Part shown: positions 43,091 through 51,992 of the stretch, piece by piece
Layout: each line of letters starts with the position of its first letter
Numbering within the stretch: position 1 is the stretch's first letter
Source: Bacteroidota bacterium
GTDB taxonomy: Bacteria > Bacteroidota > Bacteroidia > Flavobacteriales > Weeksellaceae
Assembly: GCA_023393915.1 (NCBI GenBank)
Contig: JAEXBS010000072.1
Location: 36,488 to 100,487 of the forward strand
DNA length: 64,000 nt
Direction of reading: 5' to 3'
Program-made: the position numbers and the translations under genes
The notes under the pieces: model-generated
Database searches by the model: none
What the model saw: only the letters and a program-made list of their open reading frames with translations
Told to the model about the DNA's origin: nothing

Positions 43091-44179
43091 ATGCAACATT
43101 TTCATTCCTTAAGAGTCAATGAAGTTCTTCCACAGACTAACGACTGCGTACATTTATTATTAGAAGTTCCAGAGGAACTTAAAGTTTACTTTCGCTATAA
43201 CGCTGGACAGTATCTTACGCTACGTAAAGAAATTAATGGAGAAGACGTCCGTAGGTCCTATTCTCTTGTAGGAGCTCCTAAGGAGGAAAATTCTTTTTTA
43301 GAGGTATTGGTAAAGAATATGCCCGAAGGAAGAATGTCTTCTTATTTGAATAAGGAGCTTAAGGCTGGGGATACGATCGAAGTGATGCCTCCGCTAGGCC
43401 ATTTTAATACCCATTACCATCCCAGCAACCAAAAGTGTTATATCGGTCTTGCAGCAGGCAGTGGGATTTCACCTGTGTTATCGAATTTAAAGGAGGCCTT
43501 GCTTCAGGAACCCTTATCCACAGCTTATTTGCTTTTTTCTAACCGAAGTTACTCTGACATAATTTTTAGAGAAGAGCTTGAGCAGCTGGAAAGTAAATTC
43601 TCAGGTCGCTTGAAAGTAATCTATCTTTTGTCCCGTGAGACTCATTCTCAAGACCCCCTTTTTGAAGGAAGGATTACCGCAGAGAAATTGGACGCTATTT
43701 TTGAAAAATTTAGTGAAATCCCAGTAAAAGAAGCCACTTATTTTCTCTGTGGCCCTAATGAAATGATCAAAAACCTTTCCAGTTATCTAAAAAATGAGAG
43801 GAAGGTACCTTCACTTCAAGTGCTGTACGAATACTATTCAGCTCCCGACGATGAAGAATCGAGCGAGATGAGCGATGAGTTTAAGGCGCTTGCCAATATT
43901 GAAAGTATGGTTACCGTTATTATTGACGATGATGAATATTCTTTTCATCTCAATTCAAAGAAAAACAGTATCTTAGAGGAAGCGATTAAAGAAAAATTGC
44001 CTGTGCCGTTTGCTTGTAAAGGCGGGGTTTGCTGCACTTGCAAAGCGCAGATAATGGAGGGGGAAGTCTTTATGGAGAAAAATTTTGCCCTTACCGATCA
44101 GGAAGTGGAGAAGGGATTTGTCCTTACCTGCCAAGCGCACCCAACAACAAATGTGGTGCTTTTGAATTACGACGTCTAG
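43091..44179 (+). CDS. paaE: 1,2-phenylacetyl-CoA epoxidase, reductase subunit PaaE
   Basis: A 362-residue electron-transfer subunit that passes electrons from NADPH to the PaaA di-iron site. The FAD domain carries RRSYSLVGAP, the NAD(P) domain GLAAGSGISPVLSNL and FLCGPNEMI, and the C-terminal plant-type ferredoxin domain C-x4-C-x2-C (CKGGVCCTC, about 323-331) with the fourth Cys in VLTCQAHP. The order FAD-NAD-Fd and the length fit PaaE. It is the first gene of this cluster; in E. coli paaE comes last in paaABCDE. Confidence 0.94.
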   Translation: MQHFHSLRVNEVLPQTNDCVHLLLEVPEELKVYFRYNAGQYLTLRKEINGEDVRRSYSLVGAPKEENSFLEVLVKNMPEGRMSSYLNKELKAGDTIEVMPPLGHFNTHYHPSNQKCYIGLAAGSGISPVLSNLKEALLQEPLSTAYLLFSNRSYSDIIFREELEQLESKFSGRLKVIYLLSRETHSQDPLFEGRITAEKLDAIFEKFSEIPVKEATYFLCGPNEMIKNLSSYLKNERKVPSLQVLYEYYSAPDDEESSEMSDEFKALANIESMVTVIIDDDEYSFHLNSKKNSILEEAIKEKLPVPFACKGGVCCTCKAQIMEGEVFMEKNFALTDQEVEKGFVLTCQAHPTTNVVLLNYDV

Positions 44180-44203
44180 TAATTAATCATAAAATTCTTA
44201 GCT

Positions 44204-44461
44204 ATGAACGAATGGAAATTTGCTTCTTTCATAGAGGTGGATAAAGAATACAAAGTAGAGGGTCTAAATATATGGAACCACTACTGGTATTGCACAGATA
44301 GAAAAATTGAAGTTTGGGAACCCACGGGAGGTCAGGCTTATTATTTTAATGAATACGAGATTCGAGCGGATTATAAAACGGTCAATTTTGTTGTTGGAGA
44401 ATACTCGGACGGCCGATTAGGGCTGTACGTTCGAGACGAGTGGAGCTCCACACTCAGTTAA
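44204..44461 (+). CDS. Small unknown protein inside the paa operon
   Basis: An 85-residue protein rich in Trp, Tyr and acidic residues (five Trp), with no signal peptide, membrane helix or Cys motif beyond one Cys in YWYCTDRK. I do not recognise a family. It lies 24 bp after paaE and 12 bp before paaA on the same strand, with codon use like its neighbours, so it is probably a real gene of the pathway. It could be an assembly or binding factor for the epoxidase. That is inference. Confidence 0.7.
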   Translation: MNEWKFASFIEVDKEYKVEGLNIWNHYWYCTDRKIEVWEPTGGQAYYFNEYEIRADYKTVNFVVGEYSDGRLGLYVRDEWSSTLS

Positions 44462-44473
44462 TAAGATATTATT

Positions 44474-45427
44474 ATGGATTTAGATAAATTTCTTTCTTAC
44501 GTTCAGGATGAAAATAAGGTGGAACCCAAAGACCTCATGCCTGAAGATTATCGAAAACTATTGGTAAGGCAGATCTCGCAGCACGCTCATTCTGAAGTGG
44601 TGGGTATGCTTCCAGAAGCCAACTGGATCTCAAGAGCTCCGTCTCTAAGGCGTAAGATGGCTTTACTTGCAAAAATACAAGACGAGGCAGGTCACGGTTT
44701 GTACCTTTATGCAGCTAGCGAAACCTTGGGTGATGGAAGCATAGAAGCGGACCGGGATGCTACGTACAATGCTATGTTAGCAGGAAAGGCAAAATATTCT
44801 AGTATTTTTAATTATCCTACTTTAAGTTGGGCAGATATTGGAGCTATTGGCTGGTTAGTCGATGGTGCTGCCATTATGAACCAGGTCATGCTCATGGGGA
44901 ATTCTTACGGTCCCTATGCTCGTGCCATGGTAAGGATTTGCAAAGAAGAATCTTTTCATCAACGACAAGGTTATGAAATTCTAATGACTTTATGCCGAGG
45001 AACCAAAGAGCAGAAGCAGATGGCGCAAGAAGCATTAAATCGTTTTTGGTGGCCGGCGCTCATGATGTTTGGACCTAACGATGATGCCTCTCCTAATTCT
45101 CAAAAGTCTATGAATTATAGGGTAAAGCGAGAAAGCAACGACAGCCTTAGACAGCGCTTCGTTGATGTAACCGTTCCACAAGCTGAATTTTTAGGTTTAC
45201 AAATACCGGATCCCAATCTTTCTTTAAATGAAGAGACGGGGCATTATGAATTTTCAGAGCTACCATGGGATGAATTTCAGCAAGTCTTAAAAGGACAAGG
45301 CCCATGCAATAAGAAAAGGCTCGAAACGAAAAACAAAGCTTGGGAAGAAGGAAATTGGGTGAGAGAGGCAGCGAATCAATTTGCGAAAAATTCTAGCAAG
45401 GCAGAAGAACAGAACAAAACAGTATAA
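44474..45427 (+). CDS. paaA: 1,2-phenylacetyl-CoA epoxidase, catalytic subunit PaaA
   Basis: A 317-residue bacterial multicomponent di-iron oxygenase subunit that forms the ring epoxide. The iron-ligand ExxH pairs are visible: KIQDEAGHGLYL (about 70-80) and CKEESFHQRQG (about 155-165). The start LDKFLSYVQDENKVEP and PEDYRKLLVRQISQHAHSE are typical. The length matches E. coli PaaA (309). It overlaps nothing and is 5 bp from paaB. Confidence 0.96.
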   Translation: MDLDKFLSYVQDENKVEPKDLMPEDYRKLLVRQISQHAHSEVVGMLPEANWISRAPSLRRKMALLAKIQDEAGHGLYLYAASETLGDGSIEADRDATYNAMLAGKAKYSSIFNYPTLSWADIGAIGWLVDGAAIMNQVMLMGNSYGPYARAMVRICKEESFHQRQGYEILMTLCRGTKEQKQMAQEALNRFWWPALMMFGPNDDASPNSQKSMNYRVKRESNDSLRQRFVDVTVPQAEFLGLQIPDPNLSLNEETGHYEFSELPWDEFQQVLKGQGPCNKKRLETKNKAWEEGNWVREAANQFAKNSSKAEEQNKTV

Positions 45428-45432
45428 ATCGA

Positions 45433-45714
45433 ATGAGTCAATTAGAAATGTGGGAGGTATTTATTCAGACCCGTCCAGGTTTGTCGCATAAACATGCAGG
45501 AACCATTCAGGCCGCTACGGCTGAAATGGCCCTTCAAAATGCCCGTGATGTATACACAAGAAGAAAGGAAGGAACTTCGATTTGGGTCGTACCAAGTCGT
45601 TACCTCACAACAAGTGAGGGAGTGGATCAACAAGCTTTTTTTGATCCTGCCGATGATAAGCTTTATCGTCATCCTACTTTCTATCAAATCCCTCCTGATG
45701 TAAAGAATATGTAA
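45433..45714 (+). CDS. paaB: 1,2-phenylacetyl-CoA epoxidase subunit PaaB
   Basis: A 93-residue structural subunit of the PaaABC(E) complex. The family pattern is complete: LEMWEVFIQTRPGLSHKHAGTIQA, then ALQNARDVYTRRKEGTSIWVVPS. No metal site is expected. The length matches E. coli PaaB (95). Confidence 0.95.
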   Translation: MSQLEMWEVFIQTRPGLSHKHAGTIQAATAEMALQNARDVYTRRKEGTSIWVVPSRYLTTSEGVDQQAFFDPADDKLYRHPTFYQIPPDVKNM

Positions 45715-45760
45715 TAATTAAAAGAAGTTGGTATTACAAGATGAAAAGCATTATAATTCA

Positions 45761-46501
45761 ATGAAAAATTATATACTAAAACTAGCGGATGACTCCCTAG
45801 TGATGGGGCAACGTTTAGCAGAATGGTGCGGCAAAGGGCCGTACCTAGAAGAAGATATTGCACTTACCAATATTGCACTTGATTATCTGGGACAAAGTAA
45901 TCAGCTTTTTGAGTACGCAGCAGATCTCAGTGAAAAAGGAACAACGGCTGATCAGCTCGCCTTCCTTAGGTACGAACCCGAATACTTAAATTGCCAGTTA
46001 GTAGAATTGCCTAATGGAGATTACGCTCAAACTTTACTTAAGGTTTACTTTTTCTCCTTGCAGCAACTTATCTTATTTGAAAAGCTTTCTCAAAGTGGTG
46101 ACGAGAGACTCCAAGCTATTGCTCAGAAATCGTATAAAGAAGTGAAGTACCATTTTGCCCATGCCCGAATGTGGCTTGAGATCTTCGCAAAAGGTACTGC
46201 AGAGAGTCAGCTTCGCCTCAATCAAGCCATAGAGGTCCTTTGGGAGTATACTGGAGGGCTATTTGATGCGACGCAAGGGGAAGAAGATTTAAAAAGCTTA
46301 GAGCTAATTCCGAGTTCCCAATTGCTGTATAAAGAGTGGCAGGAAAGAGTGAATAAAGATTTTCTTGACTTTGGACTTCAAGTTCCTTCCAATAATTTTA
46401 TGCAAAAAGGGAGTCGCACCGGTTACCACACGGAGTACTTCGGGTATTTATTATGTGAACTACAGTACATGCAGCGGGCCTATCCTGGCTGTCAGTGGTA
46501 G
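45761..46501 (+). CDS. paaC: 1,2-phenylacetyl-CoA epoxidase, structural subunit PaaC
   Basis: A 246-residue ferritin-like subunit that pairs with PaaA. Typical segments are DDSLVMGQRLAEWCGKGPYLEEDIALTNIALDYLGQSN and KEVKYHFAHARMWLE. ATG at 45761 is chosen; an in-frame TTG at 45728 gives 11 unrelated residues. The length matches E. coli PaaC (248). PaaC keeps the ferritin fold but is not thought to be catalytic. Confidence 0.95.
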   Translation: MKNYILKLADDSLVMGQRLAEWCGKGPYLEEDIALTNIALDYLGQSNQLFEYAADLSEKGTTADQLAFLRYEPEYLNCQLVELPNGDYAQTLLKVYFFSLQQLILFEKLSQSGDERLQAIAQKSYKEVKYHFAHARMWLEIFAKGTAESQLRLNQAIEVLWEYTGGLFDATQGEEDLKSLELIPSSQLLYKEWQERVNKDFLDFGLQVPSNNFMQKGSRTGYHTEYFGYLLCELQYMQRAYPGCQW

Positions 46502-46514
46502 AAAACAAATTCCT

Positions 46515-47003
46515 ATGATTTCTTTAGCTCCTTCACAAAATACAGAAAAGGTCTATTCTTTACTTCAACAGATTCCCGATCCCGAGATTCCTGTAATTTC
46601 AATTTTGGAACTTGGAATCGTCCGTAGTGTTGAGTGGGTCGAAGGGCAATTTGAAATTCGTATTACTCCTACGTACAACGCCTGCCCGGCGCTTTTTACA
46701 ATTAAAGAAGATATAGAAAAGTTAATGGAGCAAAACGGAATTTCAGTTCGAGTGCTCTCAGTGCTCTCTCCAAGCTGGACCACGGATTGGATCAGTAAGG
46801 AGGGAAGAGAGAAACTCTTGAAGTACGGGATTTCACCTCCGGTAGATTCAGAGTTCGAAGACTTAAAAAAGATGGGGAAGCTCTGTCCTCGTTGCTTTTC
46901 AAAAAATACAAAAGAGATCAGTCGCTTTGGATCGACTTTATGCAAAGCGACTTACCAATGTAGCGACTGTCTTGAACCCTTTGATTATTTTAAGTGTCAT
47001 TAG
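46515..47003 (+). CDS. paaD: 1,2-phenylacetyl-CoA epoxidase assembly protein PaaD
   Basis: A 162-residue protein with a MIP18/SufT-type domain (QQIPDPEIPVISILELGIV, about 16-34) and TYNACPALFTI. A C-terminal zinc-ribbon follows: CPRC, Cys in STLCKATYQCSDC and the final KCH. Relatives help iron-cluster or di-iron maturation, so PaaD probably helps activate the epoxidase. ATG at 46515 is chosen; the open frame extends back into paaC but without family similarity. It starts 13 bp after paaC. Confidence 0.92.
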   Translation: MISLAPSQNTEKVYSLLQQIPDPEIPVISILELGIVRSVEWVEGQFEIRITPTYNACPALFTIKEDIEKLMEQNGISVRVLSVLSPSWTTDWISKEGREKLLKYGISPPVDSEFEDLKKMGKLCPRCFSKNTKEISRFGSTLCKATYQCSDCLEPFDYFKCH

Positions 47004-47036
47004 ATAATATTTACTTACAAAATTTAAAAACCACCT

Positions 47037-47837
47037 ATGACTTATACTCAAATTTTAGTAGAATCCCATTTTGAGGGAAAGTTAATTGTTTTGGCACTCA
47101 ACCAGCCCGAAAGTTATAATAGCCTTTCTTCCACTATGCTTTCTGAGCTTAAATCGGCCATTATGGAGGCCGGGAAAAATGAGGTCGTGCGCTGCATCGC
47201 AATTCGAGGAGAAGGAAAAGCATTTTGTAGTGGTCAAAACTTAAAGGAAGCGCTTAGCTTCGGTGATATTAAGAAAGACAGAACGGTTCAAAGGTTTATC
47301 ATTGAATATTATAATCCCTTGGTTAAAGAAGTGGTTCAATGCAAAAAGCCAGTCGTAGCACTCGTTAATGGACTTGCTGTAGGAGCAGGAGCCGCTTTAG
47401 CAATGATTTGTGACTTTTCTCTGTCCAGTGAATCGGCGTATTTCTCGCTTGCTTTTGGAAAAATTGGTTTGATTCCAGATACGGCAGCAACTTATTTCTT
47501 ACCTAAACTCGTAGGAAGGCAAATGGCCAATTACTTAGCCTTTACAGGAAAGAAAATCTCCTCAATGGAAGCCTTGCATTTGGGGCTAACACAAGAGGTA
47601 TTTAGAGATGATGAATTTGAAGAGAAAAGTTTTGTTGTGCTTGAAACACTGTGTCAAATGCCAACTAAGGCACTTGGGTTGACAAGAAAAGCGATCGACG
47701 ACTCTTTTGATAATAAACTCAAAGAACAATTGGATTTAGAAGGAATCCTTCAGCAGAGCGCAGCTGAAACCGATGATTTTACAGAAGGAGTTCGTGCTTT
47801 TATAGAGAAAAGATCGCCGAAATTTACTGGGAACTAA
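47037..47837 (+). CDS. paaG: Ring-1,2-epoxyphenylacetyl-CoA isomerase PaaG
   Basis: A 266-residue crotonase-fold enzyme that converts the epoxide to the oxepin and also shifts double bonds later in the route. The oxyanion-hole segments are RGEGKAFCSGQNLKEA and NGLAVGAGAALAMICDF. The catalytic Asp of PaaG is present in KIGLIPDTAATYFLP, in place of the Glu pair of true enoyl-CoA hydratases. This supports PaaG over PaaF. It is directly abutted by paaH. Confidence 0.9.
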   Translation: MTYTQILVESHFEGKLIVLALNQPESYNSLSSTMLSELKSAIMEAGKNEVVRCIAIRGEGKAFCSGQNLKEALSFGDIKKDRTVQRFIIEYYNPLVKEVVQCKKPVVALVNGLAVGAGAALAMICDFSLSSESAYFSLAFGKIGLIPDTAATYFLPKLVGRQMANYLAFTGKKISSMEALHLGLTQEVFRDDEFEEKSFVVLETLCQMPTKALGLTRKAIDDSFDNKLKEQLDLEGILQQSAAETDDFTEGVRAFIEKRSPKFTGN

Positions 47838-49013
47838 ATGAGTAAGCCACAAGATATAATGACCGTAGGCGTGGTAGGGGCTGGTGCAATGGGGATTGGA
47901 ATTGTGCAGGTAGCGCTTAGTGCTGGAAAAAAAGTCCTTTTGTTTGATCAAAATTCTCAGCAAGTTGAAAAATCAGTTGAGGAATTAAAAGCGCAGCTCC
48001 TACGTTTGGAAGAAAAGGGCAAACTCTCTTCTTCTGATCGCATAAGTATGCTGGAGAGACTAGGAATTACGACGGAACTAAAAGAATTTAGCTCTTGCGA
48101 TCTTGTAATCGAAGCAATCATCGAAGATCGGAAGATTAAGAAGGATTTGTTTGAAAACTTGGAAGAGGTTGTTTCTTCCGAATGTATTTTAGCTTCAAAT
48201 ACTTCTTCCATTTCCATAACCTCTTTAAGTAGTGGGCTAAAAAATCCACAGCGGTTCATTGGAATCCATTTTTTCAATCCGGCGCCCTTAATGCCCTTGG
48301 TGGAAGTGATTCCAGGACTTTTGACTTTCGAATCTTTACCTAATGAAATCACTAAAATGCTAACTCGGTGGGGGAAAGAGCCTGTGATTGCTAAAGATTT
48401 ACCGGGTTTTATCGTCAACCGCATTGCGCGCCCGTTCTATGGCGAAGCGCTACGCCTAGTGGAAGAAGGTATCGCAGAGCCTGAAGAAATAGATGAGGTC
48501 ATGAGAAGCAATGGATTTCGTATGGGTCCCTTTGAATTGATGGACCTCATAGGTATTGATGTGAATTTCGCTGTGACTCGGACTGTCTATGAAGATTACT
48601 TTTTCGATCCCAAGTACCGTCCTTCCCTTTTGCAACAACGTATGAGTGAAGCGGGCCTACTTGGACGAAAGACCGGCAAAGGATTCTACCATTATACCAG
48701 TGGGAATCCTTCTTCAAAGGAAATTACAATAACAGAATCCAAAAAAAACGATATTTTCCTAAGGATTCTCTCTATGCTTGTTAATGAAGCACTTGAGGCG
48801 AAAAGATTAAAAGTTGCATCACAAGAGGATATCGAAAAAGCGATGCTAAAGGGAGTGAACTATCCCAAAGGTCTAATCGCATGGGGACAGGAGGTTGGAT
48901 ATAATGTAATAGCTACTTGTTTAGCAAATCTGTACGACCGCTATCAGGAAGATCGTTACCGGTCTTCCCCATTATTAAAGGATCTATTTGAAAAAGAACA
49001 GGACCATGGATAA
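47838..49013 (+). CDS. paaH: 3-hydroxyadipyl-CoA dehydrogenase PaaH
   Basis: A 391-residue NAD-dependent 3-hydroxyacyl-CoA dehydrogenase. The Rossmann motif is VGVVGAGAMGIGIVQVALSAGK (about 10-31) and the family signature is LPGFIVNRIARPFYGEALRLVEEG (about 190-213). The catalytic His is expected in FIGIHFFNPAPLMPLVEVI. The length is between the short 280-residue form and E. coli PaaH (475), with a second partial C-terminal dehydrogenase domain. Its ATG immediately follows the paaG stop. Confidence 0.92.
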   Translation: MSKPQDIMTVGVVGAGAMGIGIVQVALSAGKKVLLFDQNSQQVEKSVEELKAQLLRLEEKGKLSSSDRISMLERLGITTELKEFSSCDLVIEAIIEDRKIKKDLFENLEEVVSSECILASNTSSISITSLSSGLKNPQRFIGIHFFNPAPLMPLVEVIPGLLTFESLPNEITKMLTRWGKEPVIAKDLPGFIVNRIARPFYGEALRLVEEGIAEPEEIDEVMRSNGFRMGPFELMDLIGIDVNFAVTRTVYEDYFFDPKYRPSLLQQRMSEAGLLGRKTGKGFYHYTSGNPSSKEITITESKKNDIFLRILSMLVNEALEAKRLKVASQEDIEKAMLKGVNYPKGLIAWGQEVGYNVIATCLANLYDRYQEDRYRSSPLLKDLFEKEQDHG

Positions 49014-49431
49014 CGAATTGAGTTCGAAAGAACTTGCTGAGCTTATGTTAAAGCAGGATTACTTTTCCACCTGGCTGGGGATTGAAATTCTGGAGGTAGA
49101 TGAAAAGTATTGTAAAATAAAAATGGAGGTTAGAGAGGATATGATCAATGGACTTCGAACACTTCATGGTGGAGTAAGCTTTTCTTTAGCTGATAGTGCA
49201 CTTGCATTTTCTTCAAACAATACCAACGATGCTTCTGTTGCCTTACAGTGTTCAATTAATTTCACTCAAGCTGCACGTGCTGGGGATGTGCTATATGCAG
49301 AAAGTAAATTAATCAGTGAGACGCGAAAAACGGGAATCTACAATATAGAATTGAAAAATCAGTTGGATCAGCTCGTGGCTGTGTTTCGTGGAACGGTGTA
49401 TAAAATTGGTAAGAAAGTAACTGAACTTTAA
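49006..49431 (+). CDS. paaI: Hydroxyphenylacetyl-CoA thioesterase PaaI
   Basis: A 141-residue hotdog-fold thioesterase. The core motif is LRTLHGGVSFSLADSALAFSSN, with the catalytic Asp in ADSA. PaaI releases CoA from dead-end intermediates. ATG at 49006 overlaps the end of paaH by 8 bp and is preferred over TTG at 48988. The length matches E. coli PaaI (140). Confidence 0.93.
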   Translation: MDNELSSKELAELMLKQDYFSTWLGIEILEVDEKYCKIKMEVREDMINGLRTLHGGVSFSLADSALAFSSNNTNDASVALQCSINFTQAARAGDVLYAESKLISETRKTGIYNIELKNQLDQLVAVFRGTVYKIGKKVTEL

Positions 49432-49442
49432 TCAGAAATAGT

Positions 49443-51944
49443 ATGAAATTAAAGAATTACCTAAAAGGCCAGTGGGTCGAAGGGAATGGAGATGAAGTAA
49501 GGCTCTTAAGTGCTGTCAATGGCGAATTAGTCGGTATTAGTGATACCGGTGGCCTGGAGTATAGTAGTGCACTCGACTACGCAAGAACAGTAGGTTATCA
49601 AAACCTCTCTACTCTTTCTTTTTATAAAAGAGGTGAGATTTTAAAACATATAGCTCTTTACCTTCTAGAAAGAAAAAAGAAATACTATGAGCTCTCTTAC
49701 CAAACAGGAGCAACACATAGCGATTCGTGGGTGGATATTGAAGGTGGGCTAGGAACCTTTTTTACCTATAGTGGTCTAGCCAAGCGTATGCTTCCCAACA
49801 CGCCTTTTTGGGTAGAAGACCAAGTTGTAAAAACCTCCACTGAGGGAACGCATTTAGGAATACATATGCTAACGCCAAGTGAAGGCGTATCGGTGCAAAT
49901 CAACGCATACAATTTTCCGGTTTGGGGAATGTTAGAAAAACTTTCCACCTCTTTGCTAGCCGGAGTTCCTAGTATAGTGAAACCGGCCACCCCCGGGTGT
50001 TATTTGACTCATGCGGTGTTCTCCGATATTATTGAGAGTGGACTACTTCCTGAGGGAGCACTGCAATTAATTTGTGGAGAACCTGGTGATTTACTTAGTC
50101 ATGTACAAGATGGAGATAGCGTACTATTTACAGGTTCTGCTAAGACGGGACGCTATTTAAAGTCCTTACCTAATATAGCTGCAGGTGCCGTGAGGTTCAA
50201 TATGGAAGCTGATAGTCTTAACTGCAGTATCCTAGGGCCAGATGCCGTTCCAGGAACAATAGAGTTTGATCTTTTTATAAAAGAAGTCCAAAGAGAAATA
50301 ACCTCCAAAGCAGGACAGAAATGTACTGCGATTAGAAGAATCCTAGTTCCCTCGGCACAACTAGAGCAAGTAGCCCAGGGATTAGCAAAAGCGCTGGATC
50401 AAGTGAAAATTGGAAGTCCGCTTAATCGCCAGACCCGGATGGGATCTTTGGTAGGAATGCAACAAAGAGAGGAAGTAGAAAAGAAACTAGAGGTATTAGG
50501 TAAAAGTACCGAGCTTATATACGACGGAAAGCAAGAACTAATTGAGGCAGATTTTAATACGGGTGCATTTATGACCCCTAAACTCTTTCTCAATACCGAT
50601 CCTTTCCAAACGACTGTAACTCATGAAGTTGAAGCGTTTGGTCCAGTGTCAACTTTGATGCCTTACGACGGGGCTGGTCAAGCAGCGAAGTTAGCCAAGA
50701 TGGGTCGTGGAAGTTTGGTAGGTTCAGTAATTTCTAATGATAAGGAGTTTGCCTCAGAGCTTACTTGGAAAATGGCTTCCTCACACGGTAGAGTCTATCT
50801 ATTGAATAGAGACAATGCGAATGAGGCAACAGGACACGGTTCTCCTTTACCTACACTCAATCATGGCGGTCCGGGTCGAGCTGGCGGAGGAGAGGAACTT
50901 GGAGGGTTGTCGGGTTTGCATTTTTTTCTACAGAAAACAGCAGTGCAGGGATCGCCCGATTTACTGCGGGCCGTTTCAAAAATTCATATTCAAGGTGCAA
51001 AAAGAAAATTGGATGCCGTTCATCCGTTTCAAAAGTATTTTGAAGAAGTAGAAATCGGAGATTCCCTTGAAACTGCTGGCCGCACCATTACCCAGGCGGA
51101 CATTGTGAATTTTTCTAATGTATCGTGGGATCATTTTTATGCTCACACGGATAAGACAAGTCTTAGTGGAACCATCTTTGATCGAGTAGTGGCTCACGGT
51201 TATTTTATTCTATCGGCTGCTGCAGGTTTATTTGTGTCCGCCAAGAAAGGACCTGTCATTGCGAATTATGGATTGGAAGAGGCTAGTTTTTTTAAACCGG
51301 TCTATGCCGGCGATACGATAAAAGTATTTTTGACTGCTAAAGAGAAAGTAAACAAAGGAGTTAAAGGAAAAAATATTCCTTCTGGCGTCGTTAAATGGCT
51401 TGTGGAGGTCTACAATCAAAGAGAAGAGATGGTTTGCGTGGCAACGATTTTAACTTTAGTGGCAAAGAAATCTCCCTTCCTAAATTTAAAACGTGAGGAC
51501 GTTAAAAAATGGGTTGGGGCACTCCAAAGTGATCAGAAACCTCTATGGGGAGTGATGTCCCCTCAACACATGTTAGAGCATCTAGAGTATTATTTTAAAA
51601 TGAGTGTTGGAGCCATTGCTGTGGAGAATGAATTAAGTGAGGTTCAGGCGGACGAAGTACAGGAGTGGTTGTATAATTTTAAACCTGTGCCTCGCGGATT
51701 AAGAAAAGAAGGGGAATTGGATACTAAGCCTGGTGAGCTAATTTATGAATCCTTTAAAATGGCAAGGCAGGCCTTTTTAGATTCATTTATTGAGTTTCAG
51801 ATGTATTTTAATGAATTTCCGGAGCGAACGCATCCCCACCCAAATTTTGGAATACTAGGAAAAGAAGGTTGGGAGTTATTTCATCAGAAACACCTCACGC
51901 ATCATTTTGCACAGTTTGGACTAGTGGAGGCGACTGAAGCTTAA
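49443..51944 (+). CDS. paaZ: PaaZ ring-opening bifunctional enzyme with extra C-terminal domain
   Basis: An 833-residue protein. Residues 1 to about 510 form an aldehyde dehydrogenase with Glu in FNMEADSLNCSI and the catalytic Cys in SKAGQKCTAIRR. Residues about 530-680 form a MaoC-type hydratase with NVSWDHFYAHTD and DRVVAHGYF. Together they open the oxepin ring and oxidise the aldehyde. E. coli PaaZ ends near 681. Here about 150 more residues follow (from about SPFLNLKREDVKKWV), with His-rich spots SPQHMLEHLEYY and HQKHLTHHFAQFG, like a DinB or DUF1569 helical domain. It may bind metal or aid assembly. Confidence 0.93.
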   Translation: MKLKNYLKGQWVEGNGDEVRLLSAVNGELVGISDTGGLEYSSALDYARTVGYQNLSTLSFYKRGEILKHIALYLLERKKKYYELSYQTGATHSDSWVDIEGGLGTFFTYSGLAKRMLPNTPFWVEDQVVKTSTEGTHLGIHMLTPSEGVSVQINAYNFPVWGMLEKLSTSLLAGVPSIVKPATPGCYLTHAVFSDIIESGLLPEGALQLICGEPGDLLSHVQDGDSVLFTGSAKTGRYLKSLPNIAAGAVRFNMEADSLNCSILGPDAVPGTIEFDLFIKEVQREITSKAGQKCTAIRRILVPSAQLEQVAQGLAKALDQVKIGSPLNRQTRMGSLVGMQQREEVEKKLEVLGKSTELIYDGKQELIEADFNTGAFMTPKLFLNTDPFQTTVTHEVEAFGPVSTLMPYDGAGQAAKLAKMGRGSLVGSVISNDKEFASELTWKMASSHGRVYLLNRDNANEATGHGSPLPTLNHGGPGRAGGGEELGGLSGLHFFLQKTAVQGSPDLLRAVSKIHIQGAKRKLDAVHPFQKYFEEVEIGDSLETAGRTITQADIVNFSNVSWDHFYAHTDKTSLSGTIFDRVVAHGYFILSAAAGLFVSAKKGPVIANYGLEEASFFKPVYAGDTIKVFLTAKEKVNKGVKGKNIPSGVVKWLVEVYNQREEMVCVATILTLVAKKSPFLNLKREDVKKWVGALQSDQKPLWGVMSPQHMLEHLEYYFKMSVGAIAVENELSEVQADEVQEWLYNFKPVPRGLRKEGELDTKPGELIYESFKMARQAFLDSFIEFQMYFNEFPERTHPHPNFGILGKEGWELFHQKHLTHHFAQFGLVEATEA

Positions 51945-51992
51945 TTTCTCAAAATGATAAATTAATACTAACTTTAGGTCCAAATAAAGCCT

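Noticed and set aside
46365..46514. Upstream extension of the paaD frame
   Set aside because: It overlaps paaC and has no PaaD-like residues; ATG 46515 gives the family's normal start.
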